Counted from the first letter of the stretch, positions 53,795 through 63,087 are shown. The stretch: DNA of 64,000 nt from Mycolicibacterium brumae (GCF_025215495.1 NZ_CP104302.1:2976001-3040000); one strand, 5' to 3'. The notes: generated from the letters alone by a model not told the origin. Translations and numbers: made by a program.

Positions 53795-55120
53795 CTACTC
53801 CTCGGCCTCGGGGTCGGCGAAGCCCGGCACCAGTTCGTCGGCGATGCTGCGCAGCGGCACGTAGGCGTCCAGCTGGCACGCGATGGCCACACACGAGCCG
53901 ATCACTCGCATCGGGATCGCCATCTTGGGCGGCACCGCCAGCTGACGCGCGGTGCGGATCTGGCCCGGGGCCCGCTCGAAGTCGACCGCGGCCATCCGCT
54001 GCAGCCACTTGCGGGTGTAGTGGAATTGCTCGACCTCCAGCGGCTGCACGTACTGCTGCAGCATGTCGTCGATGTCGCGGATGTCGACCTTGTCGACGGA
54101 GGTGAGGAAACCGGCCCGCTCCATGGTCTCCAGCAGCTTCGGGTAGTTCTTGTCGACCGCGTAGCGCAGCATCCGGCCCATGTCGCGCGGCATGCCGCCC
54201 TTCATCGGGGCGACCGCGCCGAAGTCGATGATGCCCATCTTGTCGCCGGGCAGCAGCATGAAGTTCCCCGGGTGCGGGTCGCCGTGCATCATCTCCAGGC
54301 GGCGGGGGGCGTCGTCGGTCAGCTGGAACAGCCGGTAGGCCATCAGGTCGCGCTCGGCCTGGGTGCCGTTCTTGATGATCTCCGACAGCGGGATGCCGTC
54401 GATCCATTCGCTGATCACGACCTTCGGCGCGCTGGCGACCACGTGCGGCACCTGGAAGTGCTCGTCGCCGTCGTAGGCCTTGGCGAAGGCGCGCTGGAAG
54501 TCGGCCTCCATCCGGTAGTCGAGTTCCATCTCGGTGCGCTCGATCAGCTCGTCGATGACGCCCTGCACGTCCGCGCCGGGGGTGAGCTGTTTGAACACGC
54601 TGACCAGCCGGCGCATGGTCTTGAGGTCGGCGCGCAGGGCCTCGTCGGCGCCGGGGTACTGGATCTTGACGGCGACCTCGCGCCCGTCGTGCCAGACGGC
54701 CTTGTGCACCTGCCCGATGCTGGCGGAGGCCTTGGGCTTGTCGTCGAAGGACAGGAAGCGCTCGCGCCACTTGGTGCCGAGCTGGGCGTTGAGCTGGCGG
54801 TGCACCTTGTCCGCGGGCAGCGGCGGGGCGTCCTTCTGCAGCTTGGTCAGCGCCTCGCGGTAGGGCTCGCCGAACTGCTCGGGGACGGCGGCCTCCATCA
54901 CCGACAGCGCCTGGCCGACCTTCATCGCGCCGCCCTTGAGCTCGCCGAGCACCTGGAACAGCTGTTCGGCGGCCTTCTCCATGATTTCGAGGGTGACCTC
55001 GTCCTTCGACGCGCCGGTGAGCCGCTTGCCCAGGCCCAGGGCGGTGCGCCCGGCGACCCCGCCGGCCAGGCCGATCAGCTTGGCGTTGCGGGAAAAGCTG
55101 TTGCGCTTGATCTCTGCCAC
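53795..55120 (-). CDS. ABC1/UbiB-type atypical kinase
   Basis: This 441-aa protein starts at GTG 55120 (VAEIKRNSFSRNAKLIGL). Family motifs are KGGAMKVGQALSVMEAAVPEQ (the KxGQ motif, about 75), the Ala-rich nucleotide loop near KASASIGQVHKAVW, VAVKIQYPG (the Lys of the ATP site), and MHGDPHPGNFML with IIDFGAV (metal-binding Asp). UbiB-like ATPases assist lipid or quinone metabolism. The orthologue is Rv3197. The 3' end lies 15 bp from the converging metalloprotease gene. Confidence 0.9.
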   Translation of the reverse strand: MAEIKRNSFSRNAKLIGLAGGVAGRTALGLGKRLTGASKDEVTLEIMEKAAEQLFQVLGELKGGAMKVGQALSVMEAAVPEQFGEPYREALTKLQKDAPPLPADKVHRQLNAQLGTKWRERFLSFDDKPKASASIGQVHKAVWHDGREVAVKIQYPGADEALRADLKTMRRLVSVFKQLTPGADVQGVIDELIERTEMELDYRMEADFQRAFAKAYDGDEHFQVPHVVASAPKVVISEWIDGIPLSEIIKNGTQAERDLMAYRLFQLTDDAPRRLEMMHGDPHPGNFMLLPGDKMGIIDFGAVAPMKGGMPRDMGRMLRYAVDKNYPKLLETMERAGFLTSVDKVDIRDIDDMLQQYVQPLEVEQFHYTRKWLQRMAAVDFERAPGQIRTARQLAVPPKMAIPMRVIGSCVAIACQLDAYVPLRSIADELVPGFADPEAEE

Positions 55121-55189
55121 TCCGACATCATCCCCCACGCCGTCAACCACCGGGACACCAAGTGGCAACAGATGTAGTCAACCGGGTGA

Positions 55190-56068
55190 CTAGCAGGAGC
55201 AGGCCGGGTGCCGCCGCCATCTCCGGGACAGGATGGATCCGGCGGCGACGTCGACCTCGAGGGTGGTGGCCAGCGCGGCGGGTTTGGGCGGTCGGGGCCC
55301 GCCGGCGACGGCCTCGATCACGGCGTCCACCTGACGCAATGCCAACGCGCTGGTGGCCAGCAGCGTCGAGCGGTCCGCCAGGCCGATCCGGTCTCGGAGC
55401 TGGGCGGCGAGCGCCGGCCAGGCCGGATCGCGGTCGGCGCGGTGCAGGTCCGCGCAGTTCAGGCAGGAGGTCATTCCGGGGATCACCAGCGGCCCGACGA
55501 GGCCGCGGCCGTCGCGCACCCGCACCGGCAGATGCGCGATCCGATCGCGGGTGAGTTCGCGGGCCAGCCGCGGGTCGACGACCTGGTGGTCGGTCAGCAC
55601 CACCAGGTCGGTTTGGGTGCGGTCGACGACGATGCCCGCCGAGCTGGTGCAGGTGACCCGCGCGCCGGAATGGCTCAGGCCGTCGCGCAGCAGTTGCGCC
55701 AGCGGGCCGGGCCCGTGGATCCGGATGCCGGCCGAGCGGGTCTTTCGCTGGGCGCTCGGTGTCGGGGTCGGCTCCGGTGTGACGATGCCGGCGGCGACGA
55801 GTTCGCCGACCAGGTCGTCGATGGTGGAGTCCAGGCCGTCGTCGACGGTGCTCTGGACGTGGTTTCTGAGGTGGTTTCTGAGGTCGGCGACGCTGGCTCC
55901 GCCCTGCAGATGCCTGAGCACCGAAACCAGTGCGGCAGAACGCAATTGAGTTTCGGTCCGGACCAGAACCGCCCGGCGGGGGTCCCAGCCGATCTGGGCG
56001 GCCCCGTCCGGTCGACACAGCACCGCCAACGCGGGGTCGAGCCGGTAGCGCGTCGCTTGGGTGACCAT
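55190..56068 (-). CDS. TOMM-type cyclodehydratase/leader-binding protein
   Basis: This protein of about 292 aa starts at ATG 56068, or GTG 56083. It has an N-terminal RRE/PqqD-like winged helix (YRLDPALAVLCRPDGAAQIGW, LRHLQGGASVADLR) followed by an E1/ThiF-like part (HGPGPLAQLLRDGLSHSGARVT). The Cys pairs GMTSCLNCADLHRAD and the end RRWRRHPACSC form a zinc site, as in TOMM cyclodehydratase C proteins. No precursor peptide gene is evident nearby. It matches the position of Rv3196 in M. tuberculosis, where it is also of unknown function. Confidence 0.75.
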   Translation of the reverse strand: MVTQATRYRLDPALAVLCRPDGAAQIGWDPRRAVLVRTETQLRSAALVSVLRHLQGGASVADLRNHLRNHVQSTVDDGLDSTIDDLVGELVAAGIVTPEPTPTPSAQRKTRSAGIRIHGPGPLAQLLRDGLSHSGARVTCTSSAGIVVDRTQTDLVVLTDHQVVDPRLARELTRDRIAHLPVRVRDGRGLVGPLVIPGMTSCLNCADLHRADRDPAWPALAAQLRDRIGLADRSTLLATSALALRQVDAVIEAVAGGPRPPKPAALATTLEVDVAAGSILSRRWRRHPACSC

Positions 56069-56190
56069 GTGCCACCGTGGCACATCCGGCGGCGCCGGTC
56101 ACTTCAGGTTGGTGCGCTTGTGCTTGTGTGCGGGGCGGGCGGGGTGTCACAGTTCACCGGTGACGCCTGTGGCCCCGGAGGTGCCAACAG

Positions 56191-56226
56191 CACCAACGGC
56201 ACCAACGGCACCAACGGCACCAACGG
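56191..56226. repeat. Four perfect copies of a 9-bp repeat
   Basis: CACCAACGG is repeated four times head to tail, with one degenerate copy (TGCCAACAG) before it. It lies in the 374-base space between the cyclodehydratase-like and DinB-like genes. It has the look of a slippage-prone minisatellite and may be polymorphic. In two frames it would read as Thr-Asn-Gly or Pro-Thr-Ala repeats, but I support no gene here. Confidence 0.8.
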
Positions 56227-56385
56227 AAAAGGCAATTCCTGTTTGCCCGCCTCTGAGCGACGCTTTCCCACACTGAGCGACACGGTCTCACCTTCAGCGA
56301 CAGCGCCGCGGGGGCAATGCGCTGCCCGCACAATGCGGAAAACGGTTGTGACGACCGTCTGCGAACGATCCCTGGGCACTCGCCC

Positions 56386-56452
56386 GCGAACAATGGTTGG
56401 AGTTCGACCACGGACAATTGTTGGGAGTTTGACCGCGGGCAATGGTTGGGAG
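56386..56452. repeat. Three imperfect 24-25-bp repeats upstream of the DinB-like gene
   Basis: The copies share a core of the type GGACAATTGTTGGGAGTTTG: one ends at about 56408, one at 56433 and one at 56452. The last copy runs to within 6 bp of the GTG at 56458, so it may include the ribosome-binding site (GGGAGG, 56448-56453). It could be an operator or a recent tandem duplication. Confidence 0.55.
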
Positions 56453-56457
56453 GTCAG

Positions 56458-56937
56458 GTGAGCGACGTGTTCACAAGGGAGTACCTGCGCATCGCATCCG
56501 AAGTGCTCGACGACGTCGAATCCGCCATCCGGGATTGTGACGACACGACGATCAACGCCGTCCCCGCGCGTGGTGGCGTCCCTGCCTCGGGCGTCAACTC
56601 CGTGTTCGCACTGGTCACCCACATCGACGGGATGGTCGGATTTTGGCTGGGTTCGGTCGTTTCCGGGTTGGATATCCCTCGGGATCGCGCGGCTGAGTTC
56701 GTCGCGACCGGAACCGTCGCCGAGGCGCTGGCGCTGCTGGATCAGACGCGCGGCCGTGTGCTGGCCTGGATGCCGCGGGCACTGGAGGACGGGATCGCGA
56801 ATCCGGGGGCAACCGGGTCGACCCGTGCCGACATCGCCTCGGCCACTCCGCAGTTCGTCGTCCTGCATGTGCTGCGCGAGCTCGCCCAGCACGCGGGGCA
56901 CCTACAGATCTGCCGGGACCTCGTCGTCCCGGACTGA
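56458..56937 (+). CDS. DinB-like four-helix bundle protein
   Basis: This 159-aa protein starts at GTG 56458 behind GGGAGG. It is a DinB/DUF664-type four-helix bundle. The expected metal-binding histidines are visible: NSVFALVTHIDGMVGFWLG (about 57-75) and LHVLRELAQHAGHLQICRDL near the C-terminus. Proteins of this fold include thiol-dependent S-transferases that use mycothiol in actinobacteria. No substrate can be named. It precedes the DUF2199 gene on the same strand. Confidence 0.8.
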   Translation: MSDVFTREYLRIASEVLDDVESAIRDCDDTTINAVPARGGVPASGVNSVFALVTHIDGMVGFWLGSVVSGLDIPRDRAAEFVATGTVAEALALLDQTRGRVLAWMPRALEDGIANPGATGSTRADIASATPQFVVLHVLRELAQHAGHLQICRDLVVPD

Positions 56938-56971
56938 TCGCTCGTCGCTCAGGGCGGGACATAATCACTTC

Positions 56972-57877
56972 GTGTCAGCACTGACCTGCGATTGCTGCGG
57001 CGCGCCGATCGAGAACACCGATCGCATCGACATCGGTAGTTACCTGCCCGACGACCTGGCATCGCTGGACGAACGACGGATCATCAGGGATGACGGTGGG
57101 CTCGTCCGGCACAAGGGCGTCGGGCACTTTGTGCGCTGCATCCTGGAGGTGCGCCTCACCGGTGGGGTTCTGCTCGCGCTGGGAATCTGGATTCTCGTCG
57201 ACAAATCCACCTATGAGCGCTGCCGCACAAACTGGAACGACCCGTCGTACCTCGATCTCGTCATCGATGGCACGCTGGCCAGCGAACTGGCCGGCCTGCC
57301 CGCTCAGTATGGCGCGCCGGTGACCGCGCGGCCCGTCGCGCAGGATCAGTTGCCGTACGTCACGGCGTCGTCGGACCCGCGGGTCAACCGCATTCGGTCC
57401 GACACGTGGGACCGCGACGAAGTGCTCTCGTCCTATGACTGCCCGTTGCCCATCGCTGTGCGGACCCGGCTGAGCAATGGCTGGACTGTCGAACGCAGCG
57501 CCGCGCTGGAACGGCGATTCGGCGAGGACGGCCTGGTGGAGTTCTACGACGACATCCGCTCCGTGGGGATCGAGACCTTCCAGGACACCATCGCGCGGAC
57601 ACCCGAGGAGACGCTGCGGGAGTTCCTGCACGGCGACTCACCGACACCCGAGGATCAACACCGCACCTGGCGAGAGGGCCCGGAGTTGCGGAACACCTTC
57701 TGGGCGGAGTCCATGCCACGGCCCGACGGGGGCACGGAGGCGGTGTTCTTCGGGCAGGTCATCCGCAATGGCGACATCATCTACTTCACCTGCGCGCCCG
57801 GCTTCGGCGGCAACCGAGCATGGGCCGAGCACGTGTTCAGATCCCTTACCGCTCCGGGCGCCCCCGGCCAGGGATGA
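56972..57877 (+). CDS. DUF2199 domain-containing protein
   Basis: This 301-aa protein starts at GTG 56972. It begins LTCDCCGAPIENTDRIDIG, a Cys pair typical of DUF2199, and continues with HFVRCILEVRLTGGVLLALGIWILVDKSTYERC, and HPL-like ending blocks around PVAQDQLPYVTASSDPRVN. The C-terminal about 130 residues (LSNGWTVERSAALERRFGED...) are an additional domain that ends with FFGQVIRNGDIIYFTCAPGFGG. The function of DUF2199 is unknown. It follows the DinB-like gene after 34 bp and may share its transcript. Confidence 0.75.
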   Translation: MSALTCDCCGAPIENTDRIDIGSYLPDDLASLDERRIIRDDGGLVRHKGVGHFVRCILEVRLTGGVLLALGIWILVDKSTYERCRTNWNDPSYLDLVIDGTLASELAGLPAQYGAPVTARPVAQDQLPYVTASSDPRVNRIRSDTWDRDEVLSSYDCPLPIAVRTRLSNGWTVERSAALERRFGEDGLVEFYDDIRSVGIETFQDTIARTPEETLREFLHGDSPTPEDQHRTWREGPELRNTFWAESMPRPDGGTEAVFFGQVIRNGDIIYFTCAPGFGGNRAWAEHVFRSLTAPGAPGQG

Positions 57878-57940
57878 GAGCAGCCCTACCCCGCCGACGG
57901 CGCACGTCGGCAGCGAACGTCGGCGGGGGTCGGGCTGGTT

Positions 57941-58207
57941 CTAGGCCGCGGCGGCGTCCTTGCGGGGACGGCCGCGTGGGCGCTTGCGGGCAATGATCGT
58001 TCCGCCTTCGAAGATCTCGCCACCCCACACGCCCCACGGCTCGGCGCGTTCGATGGCGGCGGACAGGCACTGGGCGCGCAGCGGGCACGCGCCGCAGAGG
58101 TCCTTGGCCTTCTCCAGGTCGGCCGGGTTGTCGGCGAACCACAGATCCGCCTCCTCGACATGACACGGCAGGACCGGGCGCTGGCGGGACAGGACTGTCG
58201 TCGTCAT
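57941..58207 (-). CDS. whiB7: WhiB7, iron-sulphur transcriptional activator of intrinsic drug resistance
   Basis: This 88-aa protein has the four WhiB cysteines (LPCHVEE, LCGACPLRAQC), the GVWGGE turn, and the C-terminal AT-hook RKRPRGRPRK that marks WhiB7 among WhiB proteins. It binds SigA and AT-rich DNA upstream of -35 boxes and activates antibiotic-resistance genes such as erm, eis and efflux pumps. The order whiB7-uvrD2 and the long leader are as in other mycobacteria. The AGGTGA site is a good ribosome-binding site. Confidence 0.95.
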   Translation of the reverse strand: MTTTVLSRQRPVLPCHVEEADLWFADNPADLEKAKDLCGACPLRAQCLSAAIERAEPWGVWGGEIFEGGTIIARKRPRGRPRKDAAAA

Positions 58208-58272
58208 GAGATTTCACCTACTTCCTTCTGGTCTGTTCCGGTTGTTGGAGCCGGTGACCATTGGTTTCGAGG

Positions 58273-58320
58273 TGAAACAACAATGGCCACGGATCCGGGT
58301 TGACGGGGTCCGTGGCCATT
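58273..58320 (-). terminator. Attenuator hairpin in the whiB7 leader
   Basis: A 12-bp perfect stem (AATGGCCACGGA at 58282-58293, with its complement at 58309-58320) is followed on the minus strand by GTTGTTTC. It lies between the upstream ORF and whiB7. This is the Rho-independent terminator expected in whiB7 leaders, where antibiotics that slow ribosomes on the upstream ORF permit read-through. Confidence 0.8.
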
Positions 58321-58339
58321 TAGGCGTTTCGTTCAGTTC

Positions 58340-58549
58340 CTAGGCGGAACCTCGAATCTGGGACCCTGCGTCGACGCGGTGCTTGCCGGCGGTCGCGGCT
58401 GCTCCGGCGTGCCACGCGGCGGCGGTGGCCGGAGCGGCGCCGAAGGCCGGAGCGGTGGCGGGAGCCGGGACGGCGGCCGACGGCACAGCGGCGAAGCGCG
58501 AAGCGACAAAGCGCGGAGCGGCGACGCGAGCGCTGACTACGCTGTGCAT
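58340..58549 (-). CDS. Leader ORF of whiB7 (upstream ORF, 69 codons)
   Basis: An ATG behind a strong AAAGGAGGG site opens a 69-codon frame rich in Ala and Val (MHSVVSARVAAPRFVASRF...). It lies inside the long whiB7 leader and ends 20 bp before the attenuator stem, as uORFs of mycobacterial whiB7 genes do. The product probably has no function of its own; its translation state senses ribosome-targeting drugs. The amino-acid sequence is not expected to be conserved. Confidence 0.75.
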   Translation of the reverse strand: MHSVVSARVAAPRFVASRFAAVPSAAVPAPATAPAFGAAPATAAAWHAGAAATAGKHRVDAGSQIRGSA

Positions 58550-58632
58550 GTCGCCCTCCTTTGGCGTCGGCGGTTCACGCGGGTCCTGACAATCGTGGTC
58601 GATCGCGGCCGATGGCCACGGTCGATGAGTCG

Positions 58633-58671
58633 AGGCTAACCGCTACCCGCGGGTAGCCACAACCCATTTTT
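58633..58671 (-). promoter_or_regulatory. WhiB7-dependent promoter of whiB7
   Basis: On the minus strand the order is an AT-rich AAAAATGG (58664-58671), the -35 TTGTGG (58657-58662), an 18-bp spacer and the -10 TAGCCT (58633-58638). An A/T block immediately upstream of the -35 is the known WhiB7 recognition feature, so whiB7 is autoregulated. The predicted leader is about 420 nt. Confidence 0.75.
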
Positions 58672-58704
58672 GACCTGCGGTTTTATCCCCACGCGCGATC
58701 CGGG

Positions 58705-60828
58705 CTACTTAACGCGGGCCTTGACCAGCGCCAACACGTCGGCGCCGAACTGCTCCAATTTGCGCGCGCCGATCCCCGGTATCGCGGTGAGCGCGGCGTC
58801 GTCGGTGGGCAACGCCTCAGCGATCGCGATCAGCGTGTTGTCGGTGAACACCACGTAGGCAGGCACCTTCAACTCCTCGCGCATCCGCGAGCGCCAGTCC
58901 TTGAGATCGGCCAGCAGCTGCTCGTCGAGGTTCGACGGGCAGTCCGCGCAGCGGCCGATGATGATGGCGTCCCGGTCGCTGAGCACCGCGTTGCACACCC
59001 GGCACCGCGTCCGGCCACCCTTGCGCGACGACGACCGGGCCGGGCGCGCCGCCGAAACCGCCGACTGCGGGGCGATGCCATTGAGGAACCGCGACGGTTT
59101 GCGGGACTGCCGACCGCCCGGCGTGCGGGCCAGCGCCCAGCTCAGCGCCAGATGCTCACGCGCGCGGGTCACCCCGACGTAGAGCAACCGACGCTCCTCC
59201 TCGACCGCTTCGCTGTCCGGACCGTGGCTCAGGGCGTGGCTGATCGGCAGGGTCCCGTCGGCCAGCCCGACCAGGAACACCGCGTCCCATTCCAGACCCT
59301 TCGCGGCGTGCAGCGACGCCAGCGTGACGCCCTGAACGGTGGGTGGGTGCCGGGAGTCGGCGCGCACCCGCAGTTCGGCGACCAGCCCGGCCAGATCGAG
59401 CTCGGGGCGCAGCGCTGCTTCCTCGGCGGCCAGTTCGGCCAACGCGTCCAGGGCGTCCCAGCGCTCCCGCGCCTTGGCGCCCGGCGGCGGGCTGGCGGTC
59501 AGCCCGAGCGGCTCCAGCAACTCCCGGACCAACTCGGCCAGATCCGCGTCGGGATCGGTTCCGCGTTCGGCGGCCCGCGCCATCGCGACCAGCGACTGCC
59601 GGACCTCCTGGCGGCTGAAGAAGCCCTCGCCGCCGCGGACCTGATACGGGACGCCGGCGGTGGTCAGCGCCTCCTCGTACACCTCCGACTGCGCGTTGAT
59701 CCGGTACAGCACCGCGATCTCGGCGGGCTCGGTGCCCGATTCAATCAGCGCCGCAATGGATTTCGCGACGGCGGCGGCCTCGGCCACCTCGTCGGTGTGC
59801 TCGGAGAACCGCGGCGCCGGGCCAGCCGGGCGCTGGCCGATCAACTGCAGCCGGCTACCGGCCACCCGGCCGCGGGCGGCCCCGATCACCCGGTTGGCCA
59901 GCGACACCACCTGCGGGGTGGACCGGTAGTCGCGCTCCAGCCGCACCACGGTGGCCTCCGGGAAGGTCCGGGAGAAGTCCAGCAGGTAGTTCGGAGTGGC
60001 GCCGGTGAACGAGTAGATGGTCTGGTTGGCGTCGCCGACGACGGTCAGGTCGTCGCGGTCGCCGAGCCACGCCGAGAGCACCCGGTGCTGCAGCGGGGTG
60101 ACGTCCTGGAACTCGTCGACCACGAAGCAGCGGTACCGGTCGCGGAACTCCGCGGCGATCCCGGCGTCGTTCTCGATGGCGGCGGCGGTGTGCAGCAGCA
60201 GGTCGTCGAAGTCCAGCAGGGTGACCTCGCCGCGGGCCTTGAGCTGCTCGTAGTTGGCGTAGACGGCGGCGATCTGGGCGGCGTCCATCGGGATATCGCG
60301 GCCGGATTTGGCCGCCGCGGCGGCGTACCCCTCGGGCGTCACCAGCGACGCCTTGGCCCACTCGATCTCGCCGGCAAGGTCGCGGACGGTGTCGGTGCCG
60401 GTGCCGGCCCGGGCCCGGTTGGCGGCCTGGGCGACGATGGCGAACTTGCTGTCGAGCAGCTGCCAGTCCGAGGCGCCGACCACCCGCGGCCAGAAGTACT
60501 TGAGTTGCCGTCGGGCGGCGGCGTGGAAGGTCAGCGCCTGCACCGACCCCAGCCGGGCCACCCCGGCCGAGCCGTCGGACAGCCCGGCCTCCAGGGCGCG
60601 CAGCCGGCCGCGCATCTCCCCCGCCGCGCGGGCGGTGAAGGTCACGGCCAGCACCTGACCGGCCGACACGTGCCCGGTGGCCACCAGGTGCGCGATGCGG
60701 TGGGTGATGGTGCGGGTCTTGCCGGTGCCCGCGCCGGCCAGCACGCAGACCGGCCCGCGCCCGGCCAGCACGGCCGCGCGCTGCTCGTCGTCCAGGGCGG
60801 CCACGATGGCCGAGGAAGTCACAGTCAT
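58705..60828 (-). CDS. uvrD2: UvrD2 helicase (SF1) with HRDC domain
   Basis: This 707-aa helicase starts at ATG 60828 and matches what I remember of M. tuberculosis UvrD2 along its length. Walker A is GAGTGKT at residues 32-38. Further motifs are [36 protein letters not shown] and [13 protein letters not shown]. The tail has a four-Cys zinc element (CRVCNAVL...RCADC) and a C-terminal HRDC domain ([28 protein letters not shown]). UvrD2 is an essential mycobacterial 3'-5' helicase of DNA repair. Confidence 0.96.
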   Translation of the reverse strand: MTVTSSAIVAALDDEQRAAVLAGRGPVCVLAGAGTGKTRTITHRIAHLVATGHVSAGQVLAVTFTARAAGEMRGRLRALEAGLSDGSAGVARLGSVQALTFHAAARRQLKYFWPRVVGASDWQLLDSKFAIVAQAANRARAGTGTDTVRDLAGEIEWAKASLVTPEGYAAAAAKSGRDIPMDAAQIAAVYANYEQLKARGEVTLLDFDDLLLHTAAAIENDAGIAAEFRDRYRCFVVDEFQDVTPLQHRVLSAWLGDRDDLTVVGDANQTIYSFTGATPNYLLDFSRTFPEATVVRLERDYRSTPQVVSLANRVIGAARGRVAGSRLQLIGQRPAGPAPRFSEHTDEVAEAAAVAKSIAALIESGTEPAEIAVLYRINAQSEVYEEALTTAGVPYQVRGGEGFFSRQEVRQSLVAMARAAERGTDPDADLAELVRELLEPLGLTASPPPGAKARERWDALDALAELAAEEAALRPELDLAGLVAELRVRADSRHPPTVQGVTLASLHAAKGLEWDAVFLVGLADGTLPISHALSHGPDSEAVEEERRLLYVGVTRAREHLALSWALARTPGGRQSRKPSRFLNGIAPQSAVSAARPARSSSRKGGRTRCRVCNAVLSDRDAIIIGRCADCPSNLDEQLLADLKDWRSRMREELKVPAYVVFTDNTLIAIAEALPTDDAALTAIPGIGARKLEQFGADVLALVKARVK

Positions 60829-60993
60829 GGTCTCGCGACTCAGTCTGTCAGGCGGGCCCGACAAGTGGAGCGGCGAGGGACGAGCTGCGAAAAGCTTGGC
60901 GGCGACGAACACCGACATGCGCCCCGCAGCCTGGGGATCCGCCCGCCGAACGCCGGGGAATGCCGCGGGCCGTCGGATAGGTTAGTTCTCACT

Positions 60994-61236
60994 ATGAGCG
61001 ACTCTCTGATCATGTACTCGACCCAGTGGTGCGGCTATTGCAAGCGGCTGGAGACCCAGCTGAAGGCCTCCGGCATCGAGTACAGCAAGGTCGACATCGA
61101 GCAGGACCCCGAAGCCGCGGCGTTCGTCGCCGGCGCCAACGGCGGCAACCAGACGGTTCCGACGCTGAAGTTCGCTGACGGCTCGACGCTGACCAACCCG
61201 AACCTGCGCGAGGTCAAGGCCAAACTGGGCCTCTGA
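60994..61236 (+). CDS. mrx1: Mycoredoxin 1
   Basis: This 80-aa glutaredoxin-like protein has the redox motif CGYC (WCGYCKRLETQL), the cis-Pro in QTVPTLKFADGS and the full glutaredoxin length. It reduces mixed disulphides between proteins and mycothiol, using the first Cys. The position next to uvrD2 matches Rv3198A. It starts at ATG 60994 and is divergent from uvrD2 across 165 bp. Confidence 0.93.
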   Translation: MSDSLIMYSTQWCGYCKRLETQLKASGIEYSKVDIEQDPEAAAFVAGANGGNQTVPTLKFADGSTLTNPNLREVKAKLGL

Positions 61237-61299
61237 TCGCCGGACGCAATTCCACCTGCCGATAGGCTGGTCGCGACGAGGTGGCCGACGGGAGGTGCG

Positions 61300-63024
61300 A
61301 TGGACGAGGAGTTCGGCCGGTACCGCCTGCGCGGCACCCTGGGCACCGGCGGGATGGGCGAGGTCTATCGGGCCTATGACACTGCGCTGGACCGCGACGT
61401 CGCGCTGAAGGTGCTGCACGCCGGCGCGGCCACCGACCCGGTGTTCGTGGCCCGATTCGAACGTGAGGCGCGCATCGCTGCCGGCGTCGACGAGCCGCAC
61501 ATCGTGCCGATCTACGACTCCGGCGAGTTCAACGGCCGGCTGTTCATCGCGATGCGGCTGATCAACGGCACCGACGTCGGGACCATGCTCAAGGGCGGCC
61601 CGCTGCCGCCGGAGCAGGCCGCTTCGCTGATCGAGCAGGCCGCCGCCGCGCTGGACTCCGCGCACGAGGCGGGGCTGGAGCACCGCGACATCAAACCCGG
61701 CAACCTGCTGGTCACGCCGAAGAACTTCCTGTACCTGATCGACTTCGGCATCGCCCGCGCGCCGGGTGAGTCGCAGCTGACGAACACCAACGCGACGATC
61801 GGGACGGCCGCCTACATCGCGCCGGAACGGCTCACCCGTGGGGTGGCCGACCACCGCGCCGACATCTACTCGCTGGCCTGTGTGCTGTTCGAGTGCCTCA
61901 CCGGCTCCAAGCCGTACGAGGGCGAGAGCCTCGAGCGTCAGCTCTACGCCCATGTGCACGAGCCGCCGCCGAAGCCGAGCGAGCTCAACCCGGCGGTGCC
62001 GCTGGCGTTTGACGCCGTGATCGCCCGCGGCATGGCCGTCGACCCCGACCAGCGGTTCCAGACCGCGTCGTCGCTGGCCGCGGCCGCGCGGGACGCGTTG
62101 CGCGAGGCGAATGGGCACGCGGTCACCTCGACCGGGCACCTGGCGGCGCCGGAGTACACCGGGCCGATGTCACCGCCGGGTGGGCCGATGTACCGGCAGC
62201 CGCCGAGCGGACCTCCTCCCGGCGCGGCACCGTCTCCCGGCATGGCGCCGCCCAGCGGGCCGACGCCGACGCGGCAGCTGGAGGTGCCGGGCCCCGGCTA
62301 TCCCGACACCCGAGCGCTGCCGACGCCTCCCCCGGCCGCCGCGCGCCCGCAGCGCCCGGCCCCCGCGCCACAACCGCAGCCGCAGCCGCAGGCCCAGCCT
62401 GTGGCCGCCCAGCCGCAGGCTCCTGCCGCGTCCGGCCCGACCGAAGCGCCGTCGGACCCGACGCGTTCCCGGCGCTGGGTGATCGCGGCGGCGGTCGTCG
62501 CGGTCGTCGCGGCGCTGACCGTCGCCATCGTCCTCGGCATGCGCGGCGGCGGGGGCGATGACGTGCAGACCGGCGCGGTGGTGCAACCCGTGCAGGCGAC
62601 CGTGTTCGCCGACGGCGCCGACGCCGACCATCCGGAACGCGCCGACCGCGCCATCGACGGCGATCCGGACACCGGCTGGACCACCGACGTCTACACCGAC
62701 GCGGTGCCGTTCCCCACCTTCAAGACCGGCGTCGGCCTGATCCTGCAGCTGCCGAGCCCGACGAAGGTCGGGACGGTTTCCGTGCGGGTGCCCAGCACCG
62801 GCACCGCGGTCGAGATCCGCTCGGCGGATTCGGCGAAACCCAGCTCGCTGGCGGACACCACCAAACTGGCCGGCCCGGTCACGCTGCAGCCCGGCGACAA
62901 CACCATCACCGTGGACGCCGACGAGCCCACGTCGTACCTGCTGGTGTGGATCTCCACGCTGGGCGCCACCGACGGACGCAGCAGGACCGAACTCTCCGAG
63001 ATCGTCGTCCACGCCGCCAAGTAG
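61300..63024 (+). CDS. Membrane Ser/Thr protein kinase (Pkn type)
   Basis: This 574-aa protein starts at ATG 61300 behind GGGAGGTG. The kinase domain (about 1-265) has GTGGMG (15-20), Lys37, HRD at 128-130 (LEHRDIKPGN), DFG at 148-150 and IGTAAYIAPER. A Pro-rich linker (about 290-385: PPPGAAPSPGM...PAPAPQPQPQPQAQ) leads to one membrane helix (WVIAAAVVAVVAALTVAIVL, about 391-412). The outer domain (413-574: ADHPERADRAIDGDPDTGW...GVGLILQLPSPTKVGTVSV) is a discoidin-like beta sandwich similar to that of MviN/FhaA-linked proteins. I do not remember a kinase at this place in M. tuberculosis. Confidence 0.9.
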   Translation: MDEEFGRYRLRGTLGTGGMGEVYRAYDTALDRDVALKVLHAGAATDPVFVARFEREARIAAGVDEPHIVPIYDSGEFNGRLFIAMRLINGTDVGTMLKGGPLPPEQAASLIEQAAAALDSAHEAGLEHRDIKPGNLLVTPKNFLYLIDFGIARAPGESQLTNTNATIGTAAYIAPERLTRGVADHRADIYSLACVLFECLTGSKPYEGESLERQLYAHVHEPPPKPSELNPAVPLAFDAVIARGMAVDPDQRFQTASSLAAAARDALREANGHAVTSTGHLAAPEYTGPMSPPGGPMYRQPPSGPPPGAAPSPGMAPPSGPTPTRQLEVPGPGYPDTRALPTPPPAAARPQRPAPAPQPQPQPQAQPVAAQPQAPAASGPTEAPSDPTRSRRWVIAAAVVAVVAALTVAIVLGMRGGGGDDVQTGAVVQPVQATVFADGADADHPERADRAIDGDPDTGWTTDVYTDAVPFPTFKTGVGLILQLPSPTKVGTVSVRVPSTGTAVEIRSADSAKPSSLADTTKLAGPVTLQPGDNTITVDADEPTSYLLVWISTLGATDGRSRTELSEIVVHAAK

Positions 63025-63087
63025 GCGCGGCCGGCCGGAGCCGGCCAGCCCGAGCCGGTGAGTCCGTGGCGGGTCAGTCCGTGGCAG

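Noticed and set aside
55190..56068. A complete thiazole/oxazole-modified peptide (TOMM) cluster
   Set aside because: Only the cyclodehydratase-like protein is present. I found no YcaO protein, dehydrogenase or precursor peptide in the neighbourhood, and the FAD-linked oxidase is 10 kb away in another gene group.
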